Assembly (NCBI GenBank): GCA_020445605.1
Contig: JAGRGH010000030.1
Coordinates: 1-64,000, forward strand
Reading direction: 5' to 3'
Length of the DNA stretch: 64,000 nt
Source of the DNA: Chromatiales bacterium
GTDB lineage: Bacteria > Pseudomonadota > Gammaproteobacteria > JAGRGH01
A program made the position numbers and the translations under genes. Each line of letters begins with the position of its first letter. The first letter of the stretch is position 1. This document shows, one piece after another, positions 49,663 to 57,555 of the stretch. Below the pieces are notes generated by a model, which made no database searches, was not told where the DNA came from, and saw only the letters and a program-made list of their open reading frames with translations.

Positions 49663-50325
49663 ATGTTTACCGGAATCGTTGAAGCGATGGGGCAGGTGCG
49701 TGGCGTCGAACGCCGCGCAGGTGACGCGCGACTCGTGATCGCCGCCGGGGGGCTTGATCTCGGCACCGTCGCGCTCGGCGATTCGATCTGCGTGAGTGGC
49801 GTCTGTCTGACCGTGGTCGAACTGGGCGCCGACAGCTTTGCGGCCGATGTGTCGAACGAAACCCTCCAACGCACGACGCTCGGGGAACTGGGCGTTGCCT
49901 CGCCGGTGAATCTCGAACGCGCGCTGACGCTGTCGACCCGGCTGGGCGGACATCTTGTGAGCGGACATGTGGATGGCGTCGCGCGGGTGCTCGGCCGCCG
50001 GCGCGATGCGCGTTCAGAACGATTCGAAATCGAGGCGCCGGCCGCGCTGGCACGATACATCGCGGAAAAGGGTTCGGTCACCATCGACGGCGTGAGTCTC
50101 ACGGTCAACACGGTAGATGGCGCACGGTTCTCCGTGAACATCGTGCCGCACACCGCGACCATGACGACGATCGGTCGTCGGCGCACCGGTGACGCGGTCA
50201 ATCTGGAGGTCGACCTGCTGGCACGCTATCTGGAGCGCCTGATGCTCGGTGATCGCGCGGCCGATGCGGACAATGGCTCGGACACGATGGCTGCCCTGCA
50301 GCGCGGCGGTTTTCTGGAACACTGA
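49663..50325 (+). CDS. ribE: riboflavin synthase, alpha subunit
   Basis: 220 residues from ATG 49663. It dismutates two lumazines to riboflavin. The two barrel repeats start MFTGIVEAMGQV and, in the second half, GHLVSGHVDGVARVL. GVCLTVVELGADSFAADVSNETL and the matching GVSLTVNTVDGARFSVNIVPHT are the paired substrate sites. Directly followed by ribBA after three bases. Confidence 0.96.
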   Translation: MFTGIVEAMGQVRGVERRAGDARLVIAAGGLDLGTVALGDSICVSGVCLTVVELGADSFAADVSNETLQRTTLGELGVASPVNLERALTLSTRLGGHLVSGHVDGVARVLGRRRDARSERFEIEAPAALARYIAEKGSVTIDGVSLTVNTVDGARFSVNIVPHTATMTTIGRRRTGDAVNLEVDLLARYLERLMLGDRAADADNGSDTMAALQRGGFLEH

Positions 50326-50328
50326 TTC

Positions 50329-51453
50329 ATGAAACTGAACACGACCGAAGAACTGTTGGAGGAACTGCGCGACGGCCGCATGATCGTCGTCATGGACGAC
50401 GAGGATCGCGAGAACGAGGGCGATCTGCTCATGGCGGCCGAATGCGTGAAGCCGGCCGACATCAATTTCATGGCCAAGTACGGTCGCGGCCTGATCTGCC
50501 TGACACTGACCCGTGAGCGCTGCCAGCGTCTGCGCCTGCCCCTGATGGTGCTGGGCAATGACCCGCACGAAGCGACGAACTTCACGGTCAGCATCGAGGC
50601 CGCGCACGGCGTGACCACGGGCATATCAGCGGCGGATCGCGCGACCACGGTGCGCGCGGCGGTTGGCAAGGACGCGCAGCCCGGCGATCTCGTGCAACCC
50701 GGGCACATCTTTCCGCTGATGGCCCAGCCCGGCGGGGTGCTGGTTCGCGCGGGCCATACCGAGGCCGGTTGCGACCTGGCGCGACTCGCCGGCATGGAAC
50801 CGGCGGCCGTGATCGTGGAAATCCTCAACGAGGACGGCACGATGGCGCGTCGTGCGGACCTCGAACACTTCGCGGCCGAGCACAAGCTGAAGATCGGCAC
50901 GATCGCCGATCTCATTCACTACCGGATACAGAACGAAAAGACGGTCGAACGTCTGAATGGCTGTTCGATCGACACCCGGCACGGGCGCTTCGAGGTCATT
51001 GCCTATCAGGATCTGGTCAGCGAAGTGGTCCATCTGGCGCTGGTGCATGGCGAGGTCGGGCCGGAACGTCCGGCTTTGGTCCGCGTACACATGCAGGACG
51101 CGCTCTGCGATGTGTTCGGCGCGCGTGGCCCGGAATGCGGCTGGCCGCTCGACGACGCGATGCAGCGCATCGCCGAGGCGGGATCGGGGGCCATCGTGCT
51201 GCTGCGTTCCAACGATACGCCGCGCGCAGTGGTGCAACGCATTCGCGAGTGCCAGGAGGGCAGGGCTGGCGAACATGAGCCCAGCGGCGACCCGGTCGGC
51301 GATCTGCGCACCTACGGTGTTGGCGCGCAGATTCTGCTGGACCTGGGCGTGCGGCAGATGCGCCTGCTCAGCGCGCCCAAACAGCTGCATGCGCTCAGTG
51401 GGTTCGATCTGGAAGTGATCGAGTATGTCTCGGGGCGTCAGGCCGGTGACTGA
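50329..51453 (+). CDS. ribBA: dihydroxybutanone phosphate synthase fused to degenerate GTP cyclohydrolase II domain
   Basis: 374 residues. RibB part (1-205): MDDEDRENEGDLLMAAE metal site, GHIFPLMAQPGGVLVRAGHTEA and the rest are intact. The RibA part (about 210-370) lacks the usual zinc cysteines: where a functional enzyme has the SEC...RCDC pattern, this has HMQDALCDVFGARGPECGW. So the second domain is probably not an active cyclohydrolase (a RibBX-type protein), and a separate ribA is expected elsewhere. It ends the rib line; no FMN riboswitch was seen upstream. Confidence 0.9.
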   Translation: MKLNTTEELLEELRDGRMIVVMDDEDRENEGDLLMAAECVKPADINFMAKYGRGLICLTLTRERCQRLRLPLMVLGNDPHEATNFTVSIEAAHGVTTGISAADRATTVRAAVGKDAQPGDLVQPGHIFPLMAQPGGVLVRAGHTEAGCDLARLAGMEPAAVIVEILNEDGTMARRADLEHFAAEHKLKIGTIADLIHYRIQNEKTVERLNGCSIDTRHGRFEVIAYQDLVSEVVHLALVHGEVGPERPALVRVHMQDALCDVFGARGPECGWPLDDAMQRIAEAGSGAIVLLRSNDTPRAVVQRIRECQEGRAGEHEPSGDPVGDLRTYGVGAQILLDLGVRQMRLLSAPKQLHALSGFDLEVIEYVSGRQAGD

Positions 51454-51471
51454 GCCAAGCGTCGTTATAAT
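51445..51471 (+). promoter_or_regulatory. possible promoter with perfect -10 box before the ParA-like gene
   Basis: TATAAT at 51466-51471 is a consensus -10 box in otherwise GC-rich DNA. A weak GTGACT at 51446 could be a -35, but the spacing is short. It lies 34 bases before the ATG. Confidence 0.4.
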
Positions 51472-51504
51472 CCCGCTGGCGGCCGGTGCCGCAGAGGAAA
51501 CTCG

Positions 51505-52140
51505 ATGATCGACGTCATTGCCAGCCTGAAAGGCGGCTCGGGCAAGAGCACGGTCACTTTCAATCTGGCCGTGTATCTGGCGCTCGCGGGCGAGTCGCCG
51601 ATCCTGCTGGATCTGGATCCGCAGGCCACGCTCACCGATGTCGTCGAGGTGCGTCGCGAGGAAGGCTTCGAGCCGGCGATCGAGGTGCTGGGCCCGGACG
51701 CCCTCGGCCGCAGTCTGAAGAAGGCCACCGTTCCGGTGCTGATCGATATCGGCGCATCGGATATCAAGTCCATGCACGCGGCCTTGGGTCTGGCCGACCG
51801 TGTCATCGTGCCGGTCCCGCCGAGTCAGGCGGATATCTGGTCGACCCAGCGCTTTCTGCGCATCGTCGCCCAGTACGCGGACCAGGCCAAACCGCCGCAG
51901 ATGCTCGGGTTCATCAATCGGGCCGACACCCACCAGGCGGTGCGGGAGTCCGACGAAGCGGCGGCGGCGCTGGTTGCTCTGCCCGGAATCCGCTTCATCA
52001 AGCCACGGCTCGCGCAGCGCACTGCGTTTCGCCGGTCCTTCAGTGAAGGTCTGGCGGTGTTCGAGCTGGAGCCGCGCGGAAAGTCGGCGCGCGAGCTGAT
52101 GGCGCTGGCGGCCGCCCTGTACCCGGGGGTGCTGGGCTGA
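51505..52140 (+). CDS. ParA/MinD-family ATPase
   Basis: 211 residues. Deviant Walker A KGGSGKST at 9-16, the switch DLDPQATLTDVV, a second DIGASDI and PPSQADIW. Short for plasmid ParA (no N-terminal HTH), so it belongs with orphan ParA/MinD/McdA-type positioning ATPases. It is followed at 45 bases by a membrane TPR protein, suggesting it places or partitions an envelope or cytosolic assembly. AGAGGAA lies upstream of the ATG. It is not near chromosomal parAB or an origin. Confidence 0.88.
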   Translation: MIDVIASLKGGSGKSTVTFNLAVYLALAGESPILLDLDPQATLTDVVEVRREEGFEPAIEVLGPDALGRSLKKATVPVLIDIGASDIKSMHAALGLADRVIVPVPPSQADIWSTQRFLRIVAQYADQAKPPQMLGFINRADTHQAVRESDEAAAALVALPGIRFIKPRLAQRTAFRRSFSEGLAVFELEPRGKSARELMALAAALYPGVLG

Positions 52141-52185
52141 TGCGCGCCGGTAGCAGCCGGCGACACCTGCGCGGGATGCTCGGCA

Positions 52186-53478
52186 ATGCCTGAATGGCTC
52201 AAGCGAGGTCTGCGCTGGCTCGCCAGTCACGGCGTGATCGCGATTGTCGTGGCGTTCCTGCTTGCAGCCTGGATATGGCGGGACGCGATTTTTGGTGCCG
52301 CGGGACAGGAGGCGTCGATCCCGCATACGGCGGTTCCGGCACAGGCGGGATCGGGCCCGGCGGCTGCCGAAAGCTTGCCTCCCACGCCGGCCCTGTCGCA
52401 GTCGAATGTCGTGAATCCGCGCACTACGCCGGTCGAATCGGAACCACCAACGCTGAAATGGCGCGATGAGCTTCGGCCGGAAACGGCTCCGACCGCTGCT
52501 GTCGGTCATGGTGATCCGTCAACGGCGACCGAAATGCAATCGAGTGTGCCTGCCGCGCCGGGGTTGTCGCCCGAAAGCGCTGTTTCCCCACCAGGCTTCG
52601 GCGATCCCGCGTCCGGCGGTCTGACAGCTTCCGGATCGCCCTGGGAATCGGCAACCGGCTGGCCACCACCACCCGGCGATGCTTCGCCTCCCGCAGACCA
52701 TGGCGACCGATCCGCGTTGCCGTCGGCCGGTGACCGGCCTCCGCCTGCGGGCTTTGGCGGTGTGGTCGGGCCGCCGGCCGAGGACGGATCACCGGCGTTT
52801 TGGGCGGACCCGACCGGAGTGTCTCCGTTCGAGTATCGGCCGTCCGTGGGTCCGGCGCCGACCCGGGCCGGGCGTGCCGACGCGCCGGGCGCGCACGGAT
52901 ATGGCCGGTCGGCCGCCACCGATGCATCGACTTGGGCGCCGCCGGTCGACCCAGCCGAAACGATGCCGCCAACGCCTGGGATGCCTGGCGATCGTCGCGT
53001 GGGCGGAGATTTCGGACGGCCGTCCGCTACGCTGTCCACCCCTTGGGGCGAATCCGAAGCGGTTGCGCCCGCGCCAGCGCGATCGGTCGCGCCCGCGCCC
53101 GACCCACAGCGCGTCTCCGATGGTGCCGGCCCGTCGGTCGACCGGCTCGTGGTTGTGGCCCGGCGGGCGTTCTGGTCCGGTGAGTACGCGGCCGCCGAGG
53201 AGGCCTACCGCCGGGCGACGCAAGCAGACCCGGCTGGCCCCGATGCCTACGGAGAACTCGGCAATCTCTACGTCTACATCGGCCGTGTCGACGAGGCGCC
53301 ACCGCTGTTTCTCGAGGCCGGTCGCCGTTTGGTGGCCCTGGGTCGGTTCGCGGAGGCGTCCCGGCTCGTCGGCTTCATGCGCGAGAGCGGCGCGCCCGAG
53401 GCCAATGTGCTCGAACGGCTGCTCTACGATCACGGGCTGATTGATCTGCCTCACTCGCCGGCCTACTCCGAAAAGTGA
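52186..53478 (+). CDS. membrane-anchored protein with long Pro-rich linker and C-terminal TPRs
   Basis: 430 residues. One membrane helix near 17-31 (HGVIAIVVAFLLAAWIW), then about 250 residues very rich in Pro, Gly, Ala and Ser with no cysteines. The C-terminal 110 residues form TPR-like helices (ARRAFWSGEYAAAEEAYRRA, then YGELGNLYVYIGRVDEA). The likely topology is N-in with TPRs in the periplasm, reaching across by the linker. No family recognised. It is tandem with the ParA-like gene. Confidence 0.7.
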   Translation: MPEWLKRGLRWLASHGVIAIVVAFLLAAWIWRDAIFGAAGQEASIPHTAVPAQAGSGPAAAESLPPTPALSQSNVVNPRTTPVESEPPTLKWRDELRPETAPTAAVGHGDPSTATEMQSSVPAAPGLSPESAVSPPGFGDPASGGLTASGSPWESATGWPPPPGDASPPADHGDRSALPSAGDRPPPAGFGGVVGPPAEDGSPAFWADPTGVSPFEYRPSVGPAPTRAGRADAPGAHGYGRSAATDASTWAPPVDPAETMPPTPGMPGDRRVGGDFGRPSATLSTPWGESEAVAPAPARSVAPAPDPQRVSDGAGPSVDRLVVVARRAFWSGEYAAAEEAYRRATQADPAGPDAYGELGNLYVYIGRVDEAPPLFLEAGRRLVALGRFAEASRLVGFMRESGAPEANVLERLLYDHGLIDLPHSPAYSEK

Positions 53479-53555
53479 GATAATGATGGACGGGCCACGC
53501 CGCTTTCGGCTGCGAGCCCCGCCCCGCGCCCGCCTGCCGGACCACCGAGGTACCC

Positions 53556-54080
53556 ATGTCCAACAAGCCAGATACGTCGACCGACTCTGCCCAGGTGGAA
53601 CGCGAGATCGCGCGCGGGGAATCCATCGAGCGCCTGGCACGGACCTTCGAGTCCAGTGCGCGCCGCTGGGAGATCGTCGTCTATCCGGCGCTGCTCGCAT
53701 TTGTGGTGCTGGCAATCTACGGGTTCTATCTGGTCTACCACCTGAGCCGTGATGTGAGTCGTCTGGCCGACAGCGTCGGCAGCAACATGACCACGCTCTC
53801 GACTCACATGCGCGATGTTTCGGACAACGTCCGCTCGATGACCGGGACGATGCGGGTTGTGGCGACCAGCATGACCGACATTTCCGATGACGTCGGCGCC
53901 CTGCAACCGATGCTGACGAAAATGCAGACCATCACCGACAACATGGGCAACCTGAACCAGTCGATCGCACGCATGACCAACGCAACCCAGTTCATGCAGG
54001 TCGACATGGCGCGCATGAATCACAGCGTTGGCAAGATCGGCCGGCCGATGTCCATGTTCAACGCGTTCATGCCATGGTGA
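53556..54080 (+). CDS. membrane protein with Met-rich coiled-coil region
   Basis: 174 residues. A single helix at about 43-63 (YPALLAFVVLAIYGFYLVY) is followed by a long heptad-like segment rich in Met, Thr and Asp (SNMTTLSTHMRDVSDNVRSM, then MTDISDDVGALQPMLTKMQTI). It resembles the coiled coil of chemoreceptors and MCE-type proteins but has no HAMP or signalling tip. Function unknown. It lies after the TPR gene on the same strand. Confidence 0.68.
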   Translation: MSNKPDTSTDSAQVEREIARGESIERLARTFESSARRWEIVVYPALLAFVVLAIYGFYLVYHLSRDVSRLADSVGSNMTTLSTHMRDVSDNVRSMTGTMRVVATSMTDISDDVGALQPMLTKMQTITDNMGNLNQSIARMTNATQFMQVDMARMNHSVGKIGRPMSMFNAFMPW

Positions 54081-54111
54081 TCATTGCGTATCCACAGCGA
54101 ACCGCGGACGC

Positions 54112-55092
54112 TTGAATAAGGAGCCACTCGGGTCCCGTCTGGTTGTCGCGATTTCGTCGCGCGCGCTGTTTGACCTGGATTCCTCGCACCGCGTCTTCGA
54201 ACAGGAAGGCGTGGAGCAATATCACCATTACCAGATGGAACATGAAGACACCCCGCTCGAACCGGGTGTCGCGTTTGGTCTGGTGCGCAAGCTGCTGAAG
54301 ATCAATCAGCAACTTCCGGATGGTCCACGGGTTGAAATGATCCTGCTGTCGCGCAACAGCGCTGACACGGGGCTGCGCATTTTCAACTCCATCGTTCATC
54401 ACGGGCTGGACATCACAAGGGCCGCATTCACGGGCGGCCGCAGCCCGTATCGCTATGCCGCCGCTTTCGGCGCGCAGCTGTTTCTGTCGGCAAATGCCGA
54501 AGATGTGCGTGACGCGCTGGGTGCCGGCGTTGCTGCGGCCACGCTGCTTCCAGGCGCGTTGCGGTTTGCCCGCGATGAACAGGAACTGCGCATTGCGTTT
54601 GACGGGGATGCGGTGCTGTTTTCAGACGAAGCCGAGCGGATCTACAAGTCGGCCGGGCTGGATGCCTTTACGGCGTCGGAAGTCGCCGCTGCGCGCGAGC
54701 CTCTGGGCGGTGGCCCGTTCAAGCCATTTCTGGCGGCCCTGCAGGCGATCCAGTCGGGTGTGGCCGATTCGCGGCGCCTGATTCGCACCGCGCTGGTCAC
54801 CGCGCGTTCAGCGCCGGCTCACGAACGCGTGGTTCGCACTCTGCGCGACTGGGACATCCGCATCGACGAGGCGCTGTTCCTCGGCGGAAAGGAAAAGGGT
54901 GCGTTCCTCAAGGCCTTCGGCGCCGACATCTTCTTTGATGATCAGACGGGCCACTGCGAATCGGCCGCGCAGCACGTGGCGACCGGACATGTGCCGCACG
55001 GCGTCGCAAACGAATTGCAGACGTCGACAGCCAGGGAAGAAGCGCCGATCGAGGTGGCTGGATCAGCCGCGCGGAAAACGGTGTCGCGCTGA
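54112..55092 (+). CDS. cytosolic 5'-nucleotidase (COG5610/NT5C1 type)
   Basis: About 326 residues if started at TTG 54112; the first 12 codons are uncertain. Family sign is LVVAISSRALFDLDSSHRVF with EGVEQYHHYQMEHEDTPLEPG, a pattern of bacterial relatives of cytosolic nucleotidase I. LLSRNSADTGLRIFNSI, FTGGRSPYRYAAAF and FDGDAVLFSDE (acidic nucleophile region) are consistent with a HAD fold. Would hydrolyse nucleoside 5'-monophosphates. Follows the membrane-protein gene on the same strand. Confidence 0.8.
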   Translation: MNKEPLGSRLVVAISSRALFDLDSSHRVFEQEGVEQYHHYQMEHEDTPLEPGVAFGLVRKLLKINQQLPDGPRVEMILLSRNSADTGLRIFNSIVHHGLDITRAAFTGGRSPYRYAAAFGAQLFLSANAEDVRDALGAGVAAATLLPGALRFARDEQELRIAFDGDAVLFSDEAERIYKSAGLDAFTASEVAAAREPLGGGPFKPFLAALQAIQSGVADSRRLIRTALVTARSAPAHERVVRTLRDWDIRIDEALFLGGKEKGAFLKAFGADIFFDDQTGHCESAAQHVATGHVPHGVANELQTSTAREEAPIEVAGSAARKTVSR

Positions 55093-55115
55093 ATCGATGA
55101 GGGCTGGCAAGCCCC

Positions 55116-55138
55116 GTGCCCGAACAGGTGCGGGGCAC
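55116..55138. terminator. hairpin between convergent genes
   Basis: GTGCCC (55116-55121) pairs with GGGCAC (55133-55138). It lies between the nucleotidase and the FimX-like gene, which converge, and may end both. No T-run. Confidence 0.35.
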
Positions 55139-55154
55139 ACGCCGTTGGCTGGTC

Positions 55155-57251
55155 TCAGCCGGTCCCGAAATCGTAGTTCAGCGACTCCGAAGGCTCCTGC
55201 AGGAAGTAGCTCTGGATGTAGTCCACGCCGACGGTCCAGAGCACCGCCAGGCTGTTCGCGTCTTCAACTGCACGCGCAATCGTTCGAACCTTGTAGGTCT
55301 GCGCGAGTTTGTTGATCTCGCTGAGTGCGAGCTGCCGATCTTCGCTGCCGGCCAGGTTGTGCGTGAACGAGGTGTCGATACACGCAAAATCGATCGGCAG
55401 GTGTTTGAGAATCTTGCCCGCATTCGGCTCGATGCCGAATCCGTCCAGGGCGATGTGGCAGCGAAGTTTGGCAAGTCCGGTGATGAGCTTTCGTGCCGGT
55501 TGCAGGTGTTTGCGGATGATGCTGTCCTCGATCTGAAACACGATCCACGAACCTTTCACGCGGGCGTCACGCAGCGCTTCGACGATCCACAGCAGGCTTG
55601 ATTCCTGGCTGATGCTCGCGACCGACAGCGGCAGGAAAAACACCACACGGCGACCGTCGCGACGCAATTGTGCCAGCGCGGCGAGTGCCTTGGTGATGAG
55701 CCAGCGGTCCATCTCGCCCATGAGACCGGAGCGTGCAGCAGCGTCGATGTAGTTTGCCTTGTTGACTTCCTTGCCATCGCTGTCGAGCAATCGGGCTGAC
55801 ACTGCGAAATTTTCCTTCGCGTCGCCTTGCAGGCTGACCATCGGCTGAAACACCAGCTGCATGCGATCGTGCGCGAGCGCAAAGCGGATGGTCTCTATGA
55901 CCGATCGGTCGCCGGCGTTCTTGAGGTCTTCGGCGGTCTCGATCGGGTCAAACTTCTTGACCTGGTTGCCCTTTGACGCGATGTCGTCGCACGCGCGCTG
56001 GGCCTGCGAGATCAGATCAAGCGCGGATTCGCCGCGATCGCCGGAGGCGGTGGCGAGCCCGATTGAGCAGGTCAGGGATGCGACCTGGCCGGCGGTCTCG
56101 AACATCTGTTCCTGAACAGTGTTCCGCAGGTCCTCGGCAAGGTTTTCGACTTCATAAAGCGCCTTGCGACGAACGATCAGCGCCAGTGACGGGTCGCTGA
56201 AACGGGCGAGTTCATCGCCGAGCTGCAAGTGCTTGGTGAGGGTGACGCCGAGTTCGCGCAGCAGCGCGTCGGTGCCGTCAATGCCCAGTTCGTTGCGCAG
56301 GTCCTTGAAGCCATCGACCTGCAGATACATCACGGCCAGCTCCTCGCTGGTGTGATCGAACTCGCCGATCGCCCGGTCGAGCGCGCGCAGATAGTAATGG
56401 CGATTGCGCAGGCCGGTGGCGAGATCCTGATTGGAAATCTCCTCGATGCGACGCTGCAGCTCCTCGCTGTCGGACTTGTCGCGAATCACGATCTGGGTGC
56501 AGGGCTCGCGATCGACCGTTGCTGCGGAAAAGCTCATCGAAATTTCAAACTGGTCTCCGGCGAGGTTTTTGGCCAGTACGTCGATGGCCGGCGGTTCCGC
56601 CCCGTCCCGCCGGTTGGGATCGAGGCGGCGCAGGAAGTCCTTGAAGCGTGGCCGATCCTTTTCCGCAACCAGGTCCATGACGGGCACGACCTCGATGTCG
56701 GAGAACGACTCGTAGCCGAACATCCCGAGGTAGACGGGATTCGCGAGCACGTGCATGCCGTCGTGCACATAGGCGATTGCGTCGCGCGACGACTCGATCA
56801 GTCGCGTGCAACGGGCCTCGGCTTCGTTCAGCTGGACCTCGAAGCGTCGCAGTTTTTGCCGCGTCGCGTGATTGGCAAGCTCGCGCTGCACCACGGCCTG
56901 GAGGCGCCCGATGTGATCCTCGACCAGCACGTCGTCGGCGCCGGACTCGATCAGGCGCGCGGTCTCGTCGTCGTCTGTCGATGCGGTCACGACCACAATG
57001 GCCGCGTCCGGCTCGCGCAGACGCAGCCGTTTGAGCAGGCCGGGCAGGGTCGCCGAACTGGTCGAGGAGGTATGGACCAGCAGCAGGTCACGGCCCTGGC
57101 GACTGTCGAGACTCTCCTCGAACGCATCCTGATTGGCGGACTTTTCCGCGTGTACGGCGATGCCCACGTTTCGCAACGCGCTGCAGTAGCCTTCGGCGCG
57201 GTTGGACGACGCGTCCAGGATCAGGGCGCGCGCGGTGATGGTATCGCTCAA
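55155..57251 (-). CDS. FimX-like receiver-PAS-GGDEF-EAL protein with both catalytic sites lost
   Basis: About 698 residues from TTG 57251, with GAGGAG six bases upstream. A receiver-like domain (1-130) is followed by a PAS (about 150-270), a GGDEF-like and an EAL-like domain. GGDEF is SDPSL. EAL's glutamate motif is FAVSAR, and DDFG is DGFG. So it should neither make nor degrade c-di-GMP, and more likely binds it. This matches FimX of Pseudomonas (about 690 residues), which governs type IV pili. The adjacent upstream gene may be its partner. No pilus genes are in the window. Confidence 0.82.
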   Translation of the reverse strand: MSDTITARALILDASSNRAEGYCSALRNVGIAVHAEKSANQDAFEESLDSRQGRDLLLVHTSSTSSATLPGLLKRLRLREPDAAIVVVTASTDDDETARLIESGADDVLVEDHIGRLQAVVQRELANHATRQKLRRFEVQLNEAEARCTRLIESSRDAIAYVHDGMHVLANPVYLGMFGYESFSDIEVVPVMDLVAEKDRPRFKDFLRRLDPNRRDGAEPPAIDVLAKNLAGDQFEISMSFSAATVDREPCTQIVIRDKSDSEELQRRIEEISNQDLATGLRNRHYYLRALDRAIGEFDHTSEELAVMYLQVDGFKDLRNELGIDGTDALLRELGVTLTKHLQLGDELARFSDPSLALIVRRKALYEVENLAEDLRNTVQEQMFETAGQVASLTCSIGLATASGDRGESALDLISQAQRACDDIASKGNQVKKFDPIETAEDLKNAGDRSVIETIRFALAHDRMQLVFQPMVSLQGDAKENFAVSARLLDSDGKEVNKANYIDAAARSGLMGEMDRWLITKALAALAQLRRDGRRVVFFLPLSVASISQESSLLWIVEALRDARVKGSWIVFQIEDSIIRKHLQPARKLITGLAKLRCHIALDGFGIEPNAGKILKHLPIDFACIDTSFTHNLAGSEDRQLALSEINKLAQTYKVRTIARAVEDANSLAVLWTVGVDYIQSYFLQEPSESLNYDFGTG

Positions 57252-57533
57252 CTCGGACTCCTCATGCGTTGTTCTTGGGCTGCTGCGGGCGGGTGGAAGC
57301 GGCGAAAAATCCTCCCGCACGAGTGCCTTACCGGGCAATCTAGCAGAATTTTCGAGACGGAAACGCGAACTGCTTCGTAATTTTTCGTGACGGCGGCGGG
57401 CGACCGGCCGCGTCCCGGGGTTACCGCGGAGCGCTGCGTGACGCGCGCGCGGCACTTGGCCGGAGGGCTCGCGGAGCGGCTTTTCGCGCGCCCGGACCGT
57501 TCAAACAAGTGCCTGAGAAGGCGACCCGCGAAG

Positions 57534-57550
57534 CTCTGAACGGTTCAGAG
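57534..57550. repeat. short dyad related to the structured repeat family
   Basis: CTCTGAAC and GTTCAGAG are perfect 8-base arms about one base. The same dyad in imperfect form ends copy B at 12468-12625. It lies six bases beyond the stop of the next gene and could aid termination. Confidence 0.45.
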
Positions 57551-57555
57551 TTGTC

